A stretch of DNA of 64,000 bases from Guillardia theta CCMP2712 (lineage: Eukaryota > Cryptophyceae > Pyrenomonadales > Geminigeraceae). The stretch lies in NCBI RefSeq assembly GCF_000315625.1, contig NW_005434662.1:799842-863841 (forward strand), written 5' to 3'. How positions within the stretch are numbered: position 1 is the stretch's first letter; every line of letters begins with the position of its first letter. The notes below the pieces were generated by a model that saw only the letters and a program-made list of their open reading frames with translations, searched no databases and had not been told where the DNA came from. Of this stretch, positions 21,196-33,344 are shown piece after piece. Both the position numbers and the translations under genes were made by a program.

Positions 21196-21760
21196 TTGCC
21201 ATTGCTTGACAAGCTTTGTCAACCCCAAACACTCTACCCCATGAACACCACCCATCTGACCTGAGCACTACCCGTCTGAATGCTCAAGTACCCTTCTATC
21301 AAGTACCCCTACCTATATTTTTGACAATTTATTGCTCTGATCGAACCCCCAAAGTCAGAACTTCGGAAACAAAATTCACCACCACCCAGCCAATTCATTG
21401 CTATACCCCCTCCTATTGATAGACTACCCCTGTGTCCTGTCAAGTTTTCACACCATCATCATGGCAACCCACCTTCAGACCCCTGCTTTTCCCCTTGGAA
21501 GGAGCTCTAAAGTAGGGTAGGGTTATTGCAAAGGTGCGGGTGGTGCCATTGAGATGGACTCATAGAGAGACAGGTGGGTAGTCAAGTGAATGGATATATG
21601 GTGGGTAGTGAATCCACTGGGGTTATCGCGCTTAGCTGGGGTGGTATCAAAGGAAATTTTTGGGGGTACAATTCGTAGAAGGAAGGGGTGGTAAATTTCT
21701 AGGCTGGGTGGGTGAGAAATGATTTAGTTCTAAGGGGTGGGGTGAGCATTTTGAGTAAAA
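21196..21760. promoter_or_regulatory. C-rich/G-rich divergent intergenic region
   Basis: Between the divergent starts at 20,923 and 22,117, the left half (21,196-21,490) is full of ACCACCC, ACTACCC and AGTACCC words. The right half (21,500-21,760) carries their complements GGGTGGT, GGGTAG and GGGGTGG. The two halves are therefore arranged in opposite orientation, each facing one gene. A promoter role is inferred from position and recurrence only. Confidence 0.4.
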
Positions 21761-22116
21761 TTTGTATGTGGTGGCGTCCGCGGCTGATGGCGGGGAGGAG
21801 GGAAGAGGAAGAGGAGGAAGACGCGAGAGGAAGAGGAGAGAGGAGATGATCGCACCTTCTTCTGTACAGAACTTTCATGCACTCACCCATCCCGCCCTCT
21901 GAATCCCCCCATGGCTCTCTTGTTCAGTTGACGGAAGTGCAAGAGCACAGGATTGCAACGCGAGCACAGGGGGAGGCCTCGCCTCAAGAAGTGAATCCGA
22001 ATTGCAGGAGCCTTGACTTGAGGGGATTTACCTGAAACATTTCACTCCTGTACTTGTTTAGTACTGGTCATCTTTTCAGAACATCGGATCAAAAGCAGGA
22101 GGGAGATTCTGTAACC

Positions 22117-25100
22117 ATGACTACCAAAGGCAGCTCCACCATACGGCTGCTAAAGTTGACGGAGATCGACGAGCTGGACGAGCTTGAGCAGATCTGGCTT
22201 GGAGACTACAGAGAGCTTGAGGAGATTCTACAGCATACCAACGACAATGATCAAGCTATCCAAACTGAGCTGCATGAGAAATGCCAGCAGGTGCAAGGGC
22301 ACACGCATATGGTGCAGGCGCTGCTGTGTGGGATGATCTGCGATCGAACTCGCTCACAGCAGTTTCTGCGCTACCTGCATCTTATTGTGAAAGATGGATA
22401 CGCGGTCTGTGTGAAGCAGCTGGAAAAACTGGCACGGGACAAATTCCCGAAGATGAATGACAGGAATGCCGCACAACCGTCACAGCAGCAGATGCAGTTG
22501 CTGTGGGTCGTGCGAGAATTTGTGAATCTAAAGGTTCAGGGAATAGATAAGGTGTGTATAGCTCTTCTCCGTCAGATTCAGGGTGGTAATGTCCGTAGCG
22601 CTACGAATCGATGGCTGAACACAAACCTTTGCATGCTGTTTCAGGAGTCAAAAACCTGGCTTTACGAGCAAACACAGCTTATTCCTATGGTCTTTTATAC
22701 GTTCTGCCGTCTTGCTGCCGATCATGCTGATCCAAAGTATGATAAACTGCGAAGGATGGAAGGACAACTCTGTTGTGATCTCTTCAGAGACAAGTTCAGT
22801 GAGTGCAAGGTGATCGGACGAGAAGCTGTGCGACTTTTACAGCAAGTCTGTAAGATACCTGAGTTTGAGGGGCTCTGGGAGGACATTCTGAACAATCCGC
22901 AGCAATTCGGGGGCATGACCGATATCTCAGATTTGTTTTCAGTGAGGACCCCCAAAGATTTTCTACAGAGCCGCCTTACACCTCAAATGGAAGAACAACT
23001 GTTGTTTATAATGGAACGGGTTACGATGGGCCAGCAGCAGCGGTATCAGAGGTGGTTCATGCAGAAATGGGGCCTGATGGAGCCTGGAGGTGACGCGCTG
23101 ATACCTGACCTTGTGAGATACATATGTGGCTTTCACCACCCATCCAACGAGGTTCTCAGGAGTAATTTGGTTCAAAGATGGGCTGTTGTAGGTTGGCTCC
23201 TCAAGTGCGCCAAAACCCCCACAAGTGTGGCAAACATCAAACTAGCCATGTTTTATGACTGGCTGTTCTACTCTCCCCGCAATGACTCGGTCATGAACAT
23301 TGAACCAGCGGCTCTTCTGATTACCCGATCCATCCCCAAATGGCTTGATATTACAGTGGACCTGATGGAATTCATGTTTGCGCTGGCAGATTTATGGAGC
23401 AAGCCCTCTGTAGATAGATGTCGAGAAGGGATCTTCCATGCTGCTGCGGATTGTGTACAGAAAGGAGTTATAAAGTCGTGGGCCCAGGTGTCCACGTGTC
23501 CCCAGATCAACCCAGTGTTGAGGGCGCGTGTTCGAGCTCAATTCCGAGGATTTTGCCCAGGGGATCCCGAGGAAATTGCGGTAGAGGACGTCAAGGTGAT
23601 GGGTCGTTGTGCTCTCAGCTCCTCGCTGATTGGTCCTTCAGGCGTTTGGATTCAGAAGCTCGTCAAGTCATGGGGGGGCACCGACACCATCACCAGTAAG
23701 TGACACATGTTCCTTGATCTGAGTGTGCGATGACATGTTCCTTGATCTGAGTGTGCGATGACATGTTCCTTGATCTGAGTGTAAGATGGCATGGCCCTTG
23801 ATCTCAGTGTGCGATGCTTGTAACGGTCACGGGACAGGTGCAATCGCGTTCTCAACATCAGACTTCCGAAGATGAGCCCTTGTCACCGCGAACGCTGCAG
23901 AGTTCTTCCTCATTCGACGAGAATCAAAGGCTGCCTTCTGCTTCTTCGTCGTCCTCGGTGGATGCCTCGGCAATGGAAGCCTCATCTACTGCGAGCTCAA
24001 ATCACTCGTCGGCCTCCAACTCAGTGCCATCAGGTGCTTCTTTTCTTGTCGGGGGGGCATTCAAGTAAGCGAGTCTGTTGTTGTTTAGTCAAAGGGCCGG
24101 AGAACACTGAAGGGGAGGAGGATACTGAACATTTTTCAAGAGCGAATTCGGAGGGTGAAGTCAAGTAACATCATCGATGCTGTATCTCACTGTTGTGCCC
24201 TCCAGATGTTGCAAAGCCACGAGACGTGATTGAGATACCCAACGTGTTGGTTGATATCTCGAAACAACTCAAGAGTTTGCAAGAAGCTTCCAGCAACCGG
24301 AATCCAACCTTATTCAAAGACTGTTTGTCAAATGCTGTCAGGAGTGTTGCGCATTTCGAAGGGAATGACAAGAAGAAAAATGCACTCAAAGCGATGGGCG
24401 ATGTCCTGCTAAACCTCATAGAGCACGAAATCAATGGCCCACTGCTTGCTCCAACCTGTGAAACGATCGCGAAAGTGAAAGAAAGCAACTTGATGTTCCT
24501 TTCCTTTCGAATATTGGAATCAATATCTAGAGACGGCGAGAAGCTTGTACAGGAAGCCGCGATTAACATTGCCAGCAGCATGCAGGTAAGAAAAGAAAGA
24601 TTGCCTCATCAGTCTTGGGCGTCTGACAATGAATCGATGCAGGCGCTGAACAAGAAGGTCTCAACTAGTTTGCTGTACACTCTATCTGCCTGCATGCTGA
24701 TGCAGTCTGGTGACTTGAAAGCGTCTGAGAAAGCGCTTCCCTTCTATCGCAAGCTACTCGAACAAGAAGCTCGAGACAGCCATGAGAGCGGGATGGACAG
24801 CGACAAGGTGCTGGAGTCTTACCTCATGCGAGACTTCCGTGAGCTCTTCGCCGACGACTACAAGAACGTGGCAGTCGTGCTGCCCCCGGTTGCGAAGGAG
24901 TTCAATGGGATCGTGGTTGGATCACAAGAGGTGCGGCCGTTGTGTGAGACGCGGCAAGTGACGTGCTTGGTTCAGGTTGTGAATCTGGTGTCGGGCTGCT
25001 TGACTCCTTCAACCCTTTGCGATCTCCTCACAAGCCTTTCGCTCGGTCCCCAAGGCGGCTGCTCTCCGCTGTTTTGATGGTGTTGCAGGCGAGATGGAGC

Positions 25101-26082
25101 TCATTTTCCGGCACGAGGGGCTCAAAACAGCATCAAGCGGATGGGATGACAAGATTCTCTCACTGATCGCAAGGTGAACATCCGATGCGGGAATTTCTCT
25201 CGCTGACTTGAACTTTAGGTCTCTGCAGTGGGATGCAACCGATCAGCATGCGTTGTGGCAATTTTTTTCTGCAGAGCTGGCGAGGCATCAGCATGTGAGC
25301 CGCTGGCGTGGCTTCTCGTCGTCCTCACTTGACACGCAGGCGGTGGAGACTCTGGTACCCAAACTCCTGCAGTTTGCTGAGTCAGCATCGCATCCTGAGG
25401 TCGGCTTGTCTGGTGAGGGTTGGGCTCTGAGCGCACGGCAGGTCGTCATGGGGGTCGTTCAAATCTTGTCGACGAGTCAGCCGACCGTCGGCCTCGTGAG
25501 TTTGACTTGCCGTCCTCCTCCACCGGCCTGAGCCCTCCACCCTGCAGGTGGGGCCTCTCTTCCGCCTGCCCTCCACCCTGTGGAAGAGCGTCTGCGTCTC
25601 CAGCTTAGCCAGGTGGGCGACGCTGCACCCGCTCATGCTGGGAGCGTCGCTGGAGAGGCTGCTGGAGCTGAGCACGGGCGCAAACGAGGCGAAGGAGGAG
25701 AGCGACGTCAAGTGTGAGCTGAGCAGCCTGCTCGAGGTCCTCGCCTTCTGGGCCGACTGCTTCGAGTCGAGGAGCGTGCGGGAGGAGGCATGGTCAGACG
25801 TCATGGCCAGAGTTTTCGAAGGTCGGAGGGACTTGAAGGAGACGTTGGAAGAGATGAAGAAGAGCAAGAGCGACGCCAAGCTTGTCCAGCTGCTCAATCG
25901 CCTCACTGCTAAGGTATGACCTCCATCTCACTCCTCCCTCTCCTTACTCTATGCAGCTCGGCCATTGCGACTCGAAGCAAGCAGAGGCGGAGGCTGGCAG
26001 CAAGAGGGTCTTCTCAGAAACCATTGCGGCAGGGGAAGGGAACGGACACGTGAAGAGAGCCAAGACGGAGGGGTCCGACTAA
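22117..26082 (+). CDS. INTS3: Integrator complex subunit 3
   Basis: INTS3 is a helical-repeat subunit of Integrator, which cleaves snRNA and promoter-proximal transcripts; in animals it also scaffolds the SOSS single-strand DNA-binding complex. Twelve exons were placed (first 22117-23695, last 25957-26082). The first intron is 176 nt; the others are 42-57 nt. All phases agree and give about 1,103 residues (human 1,042). The large first exon shows family blocks LLWVVREFVNLKVQGIDKVC, IGREAVRLLQQVCKIPEFEG, HHPSNEVLRSNLVQRWAVVG and LAMFYDWLFYSPRN. A Ser-rich acidic linker follows. The C-terminal half contains DDKILSLIARSLQWDATDQH, the INTS6/SOSS-interacting helical region, and ends in a basic tail. 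The start at 22,117 is the first ATG. The exon 1/2 junction is the least certain because intron 1 carries a minisatellite. Confidence 0.93.
23705..23816. repeat. 28-bp minisatellite in INTS3 intron 1, four copies
   Basis: Four back-to-back 28-bp units begin at 23705, 23733, 23761 and 23789. Each contains CCTTGATCT and ends in GATG or GATGG. The first two are identical and the last two have point changes. They follow the GTAAGT donor by only a few bases. Confidence 0.92.
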
Positions 26083-26110
26083 AGTCGATACATTAAACAA
26101 GTTCGAGGAC

Positions 26111-27850
26111 TCACTGCATAGCGGCCTTAACGATGTCGTCAGCTTCCTCCGGTGACACCATGACGTCGCCGGCGTCAGCGACGAGGTCAAAGTCGAAGGT
26201 GTCGACGATGTGCGCGTCCACGTACGTTCCTGGTCGCAGAGTCTGCGCGAGGTGGACGACACAGTCGATGTCAGGAGCGTCAGCTCGAGTCCTCCCGATT
26301 GATCCGAAGCCTCCCTCTCCCACTTTGTCGATGACTACCTCCACTCGCTTGCCCACCAGGCTCTCCGCGAATTTCCTCTGACACTTCTGCACGATACTGA
26401 TGAGCTCGTCGCGCCTCCTCTCCTTCACGTCAGCAGGCACTTGATCCAGCATCTTCGCTGCGGGAGTTCCTTCCTCCTCCGAGTATGCGAACACTCCCGC
26501 CCTCTCGAACTTCATCGCCTTGACGAAGTCCACGAGCTCGCGATGGTCTTTGTCCGTCTCTCCCGGGAAACCCGAGATGAACGTCGTCCTCAGCACCAGC
26601 CCCGGGATCCTCTCGCGCAGCTTCTTGAGCAGAGAGACAGTGTGTTCGCGGGGAGGACGGTTCATAGCCTTGAGCACGGGGTCGGAGATATGTTGCAGAG
26701 GCATGTCGATGTACTTGCAGACTTTGTCGATGCTGGCGATGGCGTCGATGAGCTCGTCGCTAAAGTAGCTGGGGTAGCAGTAGAGCAGCGAGATCCTCCT
26801 GACCTCCTCGATCCCTGCCAGCGAGTGAAGTAGATCCGCCAGCCTCCTCTTGTCTGCAGCCCCGAAGTCTTGGCCCCACTGGTTCGTGTCCTCCGCAATG
26901 AGGTTCAGCTCCGTCACCCCCGTCGCCACCAGCTCTCGCGCCTCCTCCATGATGGCGTCGAACGACTTGGACCTGAACCGTCCTCGCCAGCTCGGGATGG
27001 CGCAGAACGTGCACTTGTGATCGCATCCCTCAGCCACGCGCAAGAAGGCCGCATGCTGCTGTGTGATCCTCACTCTCTCCCACTCAGGGCGGAACGGAAC
27101 GTCCGTGCTACCCACCGCCACCTCGGGCATGGCGAAGCCGCTCTTAGTGATGATGCTCTCGATCTGGTTGCCGATGTCCGCGTACTTCTCGAATCCAACC
27201 ACCGCGTCCACCTCAGGTAGCTCGTCCGCGAGCTCCTGCGCGTACCGCTGAGCCATGCACCCTGTAATGACGACTCCCTTGGCGCTTGACTTCTTGAGAT
27301 CCACTGCTTCCAGCACAGCCTGCGCTCACTCGTTGACAGAGGCAGAGCGCATGTCTGAGGAGTTGAACTAGGCAAGAGAGGAGGAAGAGGAGAGAGGCAA
27401 AGAGCGAGAAAGCAAGGCAAGGGGGAGGTGAGAGAAGGAAAGCAGAGAGAGGGGAAGGGACGGACAGGAGTACCTGCACAGACTCCGTCTTAGCTTCTTC
27501 GATGAAAGCGCAGGTGTTGACTATCACTACATCCGCATCTGAACAAAGTGAGAGGGGGTAGGAGAAGAAGGAGCGTAAAAACCTCGAGGCCTCCTGACAA
27601 TGTCGAATCCTCTCTTCTTCAGATCTCCCAGCATGACTTCGGCGTCGACTGTGTTCTTGGGGCATCCTAACGCCACCAACGCAATCTTGCTAGCTACTCC
27701 GTTCTTGGCAACCTCTGCTCGCAACCCCAGGGCCCCTCGCACTTGCCTGCTGTGAGCTCGGACTCGAACAAGACTGGAGAATGTTTGCACGTAGGCATGA
27801 GAAGAGCCAGCGAAGAAGAGAAGAAGCGCGAGGGGAACGCGGGCAGACAT
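26111..27850 (-). CDS. rimO: RimO-type radical-SAM methylthiotransferase, probably plastid-targeted
   Basis: RimO adds a methylthio group to an Asp of ribosomal protein uS12 using S-adenosylmethionine and two Fe-S clusters. Three exons (27850-27583, 27538-27474, 27319-26111) encode 513 residues; bacterial RimO has about 440. The extra N-terminus is a clear signal peptide, MSARVPLALLLFFAGSSHA, followed by a basic Ser/Arg segment, as in import into a complex plastid. The N-terminal cluster Cys are in VALGCPKN, VIVNTCAFIEEAK and ITGCMAQRY. The radical-SAM motif is CDHKCTFCAIPSWRGR. SPLQHI-like and DMPLQHISDPVLKAMNR blocks and the C-terminal TRAM domain are intact. IDMPLQH and the GRFRSKS loop favour RimO over MiaB. 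The gene is tail-to-tail with INTS3, 28 bp apart. Confidence 0.9.
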
Positions 27851-29227
27851 GTCTCGATCCTGCAACACCGTGTCAACCGATGCAAGAGAGATCCATCCGC
27901 ATCTCTTGAGACACGCGACGAGAAAACAATTCATGGACAGCAACGAGTAGCAGGCACGTCTCTGAGGATGATGGCCACGAGACTTTGTTGCGGAGAGACG
28001 ATGCTGGGTAAGGGCAGAGGTAGAATAGTGAGAGCAAGAGCGGAGCAGGAGTACACTATCACACGAAGACGCTTTAAAGAGACCAGGAGGAGAAGAAGAA
28101 CAGATGAGACGCTGAGGAAGAGAAAGAGCAGGGTAGCTGATGCGCCATGGAAAGAATGGGCAAAGATAGAGACGCGCGACCCAGGGAAGAAAGACATGGG
28201 GGATATAAGATAGGCGAAGAAATGTTGATGCGCGCAAGAGGAGGGTGAGATAGGGTAAGGAAGTGAGCCGAGCTGGGGAAGCATGGAGCTGGGGAAGCAT
28301 GGAGCTGGGGAGGGGCGCAAAGAGGGATGTGAGTTGAGGACGGGAGGGAGGGAGAGCAGAAAGAGAAGGCGGGAGAGAAGATATTTAGTGGTGAGAGGAG
28401 AGATGGTGAGGTAGAGGGAGGAGAGGGAGGAGAGGGAGGAGAGGGAGCTAGAGAGACAAGACAGGGACGTGGGGAGGAGAGGGAGGGAGAGGGAGGGAGG
28501 GAGGGNNNNNNNNNNNNNNNNNNNNNNNNNNNNNNNNNNNNNNNNNNNNNNNNNNNNNNNNNNNNNNNNNNNNNNNNNNNNNNNNNNNNNNNNNNNNNNN
28601 NNNNNGCAATGCCCTCCAACGGTCTCGGGAGCGATGCCAGCCCATCTTGTCTTACGAGAGCAGCACACCGATGAGCATTGCCTGGACGGCGGAAGCTCCA
28701 GAGAGGGAGGGAGGGAGGGAGGGAGGGAGGAGAGGGAGGGAGGAGAGGGAGGGAGGGGAGGGAGGAGAGGGAGGGAGGGAGGGAGGGAGTTGAGTTTAGG
28801 AGAGGAACAGAGCACGTGAGGAGCGACAGGGGAGGGGGCGAGGAGTCGCAGCATCGCATTTCGGGGGCCAGCGTGAGGAAAGAAGGCGGGGACTGAGTGG
28901 GGATGAGGGGCAATATTTGGGACCAGTGATGCGAGTGAGTGGGGATGAGGGGTCACTGACTGAGGTTGTCATGAGCTGAGCAGCTGGTTTGACTGATGCC
29001 GGCGGTTTGGTCAGAGATGGAAGGGAGGATGGAGCGAGAGGAGAGGAGGCAGAGGAGGCAGAGGAGGCAGAGGAGGCAGAGGAGGCAGAGGGTAGCCCAG
29101 AGGAAGATAGAGTACTACGGTAGCCTCGACTCACGTAGAGGTAGACTGAAGAGCAGGGAGAGCAAGGAGAGGTCAGCATGATTTCTATTAACACGATAAA
29201 TCAGGGAATTCCCTGGAGCCTCTGCAA
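27851..29227. other. low-complexity gap region with a 100-base N run
   Basis: Bases 28,506-28,605 are N. Both flanks are GGGA/GGAGG-rich purine repeats (28,320-28,505 and 28,700-28,795), which probably caused the assembly gap. A 9-bp GAGGAGGCA repeat lies at 29,045-29,090. A 5' UTR intron of rimO may end at GTTGCAG near 27,860. No gene can be supported. Confidence 0.6.
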
Positions 29228-29800
29228 ATGGCAAAACTGCTCGACAAAGAGAATGGTACATTTGATGCTGGGGGTCACAAAGGAGATCTGAAATGCAGTA
29301 GTCTACACGGCTGCTGCTGTCGCTGCCGTCTTAGCTATCCTGCTCGTCTGCTCTATCGTAGAATCGCTCCGCCTTCCCATGGTCTTGCTGCATCCGTTAC
29401 GTGCTTACCTGACATTATCTCGTGGCAGTGCGCCATACAAGTCTTCCTCATTGGCGTTGTGAGTCTGAAGTGGGAGGAGGACAGCTGGCTCGCCACAGGG
29501 CCGAACCGACCAGCTCGTCTGTGCTGTCAGTTCACCATGATCCTCATCCCTTTCGCCATTTTCGGTTGGCTCGTCGCTCTACTAAGTGACGCCCACCAGC
29601 CTCTCTCATCGTCCAGTGACATGCTGTGGCAGTTGCGTCAGCGCTCGAGACGCCACCTCCTGCTCTGTACTGACAGACTGAAGGGAGGACCCCCCCTTTA
29701 CTTTATTGTACACTTAACTTGCTATCTCACAATCTTCTCAGAAGATCATTCTAGTAAATTCATCATATCTCGCAGAACGTCGCGATCGGAAGCGAGTTGA
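29228..29800 (+). CDS. hypothetical small membrane protein
   Basis: An ATG opens the short exon MAKLLDKEN, then a 43-nt GT-AG intron (29256-29298) leads to VVYTAAAVAAVLAILLVCS, a strong membrane span. A juxtamembrane segment ESLRLPMVLLHPL follows. Further downstream a second hydrophobic stretch, FTMILIPFAIFGWLVALLSD, is open in another frame, so at least one more intron is needed. I do not recognise the family. The two spans make a small polytopic membrane protein likely, but the end is unknown. The limit given overlaps the 3' end of the PACS gene on the other strand. Confidence 0.35.
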   Translation: MAKLLDKENGTFDAGGHKGDLKCSSLHGCCCRCRLSYPARLLYRRIAPPSHGLAASVTCLPDIISWQCAIQVFLIGVVSLKWEEDSWLATGPNRPARLCCQFTMILIPFAIFGWLVALLSDAHQPLSSSSDMLWQLRQRSRRHLLLCTDRLKGGPPLYFIVHLTCYLTIFSEDHSSKFIISRRTSRSEAS

Positions 29801-30128
29801 TCAGGGTCGAGCTGGAGGAGCGTCAGAGTCTCCCCGGGCAGGACATTGAGCACCTGAGGTGTGGAGAGATCGAGATGAATCGCACGGGAGACATTCTCAG
29901 CCCGTCGACGATCACCGAGAAGAAGTTGGCCTAGCGCAGCAGTAAGAGCAGAAGGCCAGCTGAGGCAATGGGGCCCCGCCCTTACCTTGGGGTTTGCAGC
30001 TGAGCAGATTAAGCGGCTGACGTCTGCTCTGATAACGTGCCCCCCTCCACTGTTGCGCGTGACGTTGACGGAAGAGCTGCTCCGAGTCGGTCACAGAAGG
30101 TCGATGGAAGGAGGACGGATTTTGGGAG

Positions 30129-30169
<41 letters not shown>

Positions 30170-32479
30170 TCAGGACGAGGAGGAGGAGGGGCTGACCGGA
30201 TGCGTTTGTTCCTCTCCTTGAACGACCTCATACACACGGCCTGACCTCACGTCATACAAGAATCCCTCAGATCTAGACGTGCCTGCATGCTGAGAGGTGC
30301 CGAGGGAACGAGCTCATTCCGCCGCAGTTGAATGTCCGTGTGCACGCCATGCGAGCAGGTCTGCAATCGTCAGAATCTCCTGATACCTTCACGCCGATCT
30401 TACCTTGAGAGCCTCCCCTCCTCCATTCGTCACCCAGAAATCCAGTTTGACGTCCAGCACGCTGTTGGCACTTGGTCCCTCCTGTACTGGATCAGCAGCT
30501 GCACACAAGCCAGAAGTTGTGACCTCCTCGATTGCTCGTACAGACAGCGAGGAGATCAAGGGGAGCGTGTGCTGCCTCACTATGCCGGCATAGCCGGGCT
30601 CCTCAATCAGAGAAGGGATCGGATTAGAGCCTGTCATGCTGTCTGCACAAGTGATGAAGGCCTGCAAACACTTGCAGTGAGAAAAGCTCGTTCCCCCCTC
30701 CCCCCACCATGCCCCCTTCTCCACACCCTCTACCTCTCCGACTACGAGCTTGAACGTCCATTTGGCCTGTGAGAGGTAGTGGAACAACAATTCATGCACG
30801 CGAGTTTCTACGGCTGCAGGCAGGGTGAGACTAGAAGAAGCAAGAGGAGCATTACCCTCCATCCAAAAGTCTGCTTCACCATCTGCAATCTCGAAGCTCG
30901 ACTCCCACAGTTCTGAGCAGAAGAGCCGCAAGTACTCGCTGTCCTTGCTGCTAATGAGCTGGGCTACCAGCGAGTCTCGTCCGCCTCGACCCAGGGGGAT
31001 CAGAAAGATCTTGAAGCAAGGCTCTGCCTGACAGTTGAGCATCTCCTGGAGGAAGAGGTGCAAGAACGAGTCTCCTCCTAAGATTCCGATCCGCATGACA
31101 GCAGACCTGTCCTGACGCTGCTGCTTCCTCAGATGGGCAGAGATGACAGCCACAGCAGCTCGGATCTCCAGGTAGCAAGCGATCTTCACACAGAATCTCC
31201 CCAAGTCCTGCGACGTGCTGGCTCTCGCCTCCGAGTCTCTCCGTGTGAGGACGTCGTACAAGTATCTTCCACGAGACGATGAATGGTTACAGAGCAGCAC
31301 CAGGCTGCCCCCGTCCAAGCTCGCGGAGTCCGAGAGGATGCTTTCGACCCTCGCAGTAACCTCCGAGTGCTCCCCCCCTACGTCTTCCGATGCTCTCCTG
31401 TCAAACCCGGCCATATGTAGGACCCCGTCATCGAACACCGCCTCGTCCTCGCCAGCCTCCTCCTCCAGGTCTCCTACCGCAGCACTGGACGCGTGCTCCT
31501 TCTGATTCTTGGCTCTGATGCGGGCATACTGGTTTCGGACGACGCGAACGGGGGTGAGAGTCATGCTTGCGATCTTCTTTGTTCCCTTGAGCACCTTCGA
31601 TCGGAAGTTCTTTGCCCCGTTCTCACGATCAATGTTTGTGCTTGCGATGGTGTTGCTGGTGGGGAATACGTCTTCCTCAACCTCGTCGATGAGATCGACT
31701 CCATGCTCGTCTACGGTATCAAACCTTTCAACCCACTCATCTTCATCTTCCTCACTCTCGAGCATATCTTCTTCTTCGTCTTCGCTCGCTTGATCTTCTC
31801 CGCTCAAAATCAGTTCCCTTTCATTCGCGTTGTCGTCGTCAACTTCCGGCCACCACCGTGAGATGTCGGAGAAGTCAACGGGAAGGGACTCAAGCTGAAC
31901 GTGCAGGCGAACGATGGGTTCGTTCACTGACTTCTGCGTATGTTTCAGCCGACCTGTGCTATGGAGCATCAAGACACTCCCTTCCTCCAGGGGGGCCTGG
32001 ATGATATCCGCCAGGTTCATCGAGCATTCGGCGATGATCTTGTTCACAAGAGAGCGCTTCGAGCGCTTCTGCAGGAGGATGCGGATGGCGTCTGAGTTGT
32101 TCTTGAGGTTATGGAAGTACTGGAAGTAGAAGTTTACGTTGACGGCAAGCGAAAGCGAGTCGCTCTGCTGGATTGGGAACGACCCGGAGGTGAGGGCAGG
32201 TTTGGTCATTTTCATCCTCCTTGCCGAGTCGCCTAAGGGTCTCCCATCGCTCATAACCACAGTCAGCTTGATGTCCGACCTTGAACTGGTGAGCTCCCGT
32301 AGGGCCTCCAATCGCGAAACACGCAGAACACATATCCTCCTCCCACAGTTCTTCATCCATCTCCGCTCTAACCCTGGGATGCCAGAAAAGAGATTTTGAC
32401 ACTTGTCCTTGTCCTTAGCTGAACTTTCGCCCATCGACTTTCCATTTCCTTCTCTTTTGTTTAGTCCGTGTTCGCTCAT
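29763..32479 (-). CDS. PACS-family (phosphofurin acidic cluster sorting) protein
   Basis: PACS proteins bind acidic-cluster motifs of cargo and link them to adaptor coats in the TGN/endosome system. Exon 1 (32479-30404) encodes 692 residues. The N-terminal cargo-binding region (about residues 45-210) contains RICVLRVSRLEALRELTSS, VNVNFYFQYFHNLKNNSD and AECSMNLADIIQAPLEEGS. An acidic stretch follows (about 220-275). The conserved C-terminal half has CNHSSSRGRYLYDVLTRRD, RIGILGGDSFLHLFLQEML and IFLIPLGRGGRDSLVAQL. Later small exons give DVSRLICSAANPK, then FSVIVDGLRMSPVRFISIS, then SLPIATF near the stop at 29,763, matching the end of animal PACS. Splicing between 30,360 and 30,095, including a Pro-Arg repeat from a GAGGAC array, is not settled. 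Confidence 0.85.
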
Positions 32480-32904
32480 TTCGACTCGTTCCTTTCGATC
32501 AAACTCTCAATGATTCTTTCAAAGATGAAGTCTCTTGATCGTCATGTTTTCATCTGCATGTTCTCATCTTGATGTTATGATCTGCTTCACTCCTCCCTTC
32601 TTCTCTTCTTCTTCTCATCATCATCTTCTTCGTCCATGCATGATCACGTCTCCGACATTTTGAGCGCCTTATCGAAGGAACGACTTTACTCAACCAGTCT
32701 GTTTTATTTTAACTCAAATGCGATACAAAAAGTCAACTGGTAGGTATCTCAAGTCTGCCTCAGTATATGAAATAGATAATTTGAGAGGCAGTGAATGGTC
32801 TCCCCTCTGCTGTTTTATTTTTCATCCATTGAGAATGGAAGGAGGAACTTTACTGCGTCGCCGTGCACTGCCAGCATGCGCGCGAGGAAGAAATGCAATT
32901 ATGA

Positions 32905-33344
32905 GAAGACGATGACGATAGTGACGATAGACTGTATGCTATATGAAGACGATGACGACAGTGACGATAGACTGTATGCTATATGAAGACAATGACGATA
33001 GTGATGATAGACTATATGCTACATGAAGACGATGACGACAGTGACGATAGACTGTATGCTACATGAAGACGATGACGACAGTGACGATAGACTGTATGCT
33101 ACATGAAGACGATGACGATAGTGATGATAGACTGTATGCTACATGAAGACGATGACGACAGTGACGATAGACTGTATGCTACATGAAGACGATGACGACA
33201 GTGACGATAGACTGTATGCTACATGAAGACGATGACGATAGTGATGATAGACTGTATGCTATATGAAGACGATGACGACAGTGACGATAGACTGTATGCT
33301 ACATGAAGACGATGACGACAGTGACGATAGACTGTATGCTATAT
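32905..33344. repeat. 40-bp minisatellite, eleven copies
   Basis: Exactly eleven 40-bp units run from 32,905 to 33,344. Each begins GAAGACGATGACGA and contains GATAGACTGTATGCTA. Units differ by a few substitutions (ATAT/ACAT, GACAGTGACG/GATAGTGATG). The variants partly alternate as a higher-order pattern of about three units. Length is not a multiple of three, so the array is not coding. It lies between the divergent starts of PACS (32,479) and the SOD-like gene (33,535). Confidence 0.95.

Noticed and set aside
22054-22116. Upstream extension of INTS3 to 22054
   Set aside because: It begins with TTG and crosses TTTTCAG, a likely 5' UTR intron acceptor; the ATG at 22,117 fits the family better.
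27931-28956. 341-residue minus-strand frame across the N run
   Set aside because: It runs through 100 N and purine repeats; nothing outside low complexity supports it.
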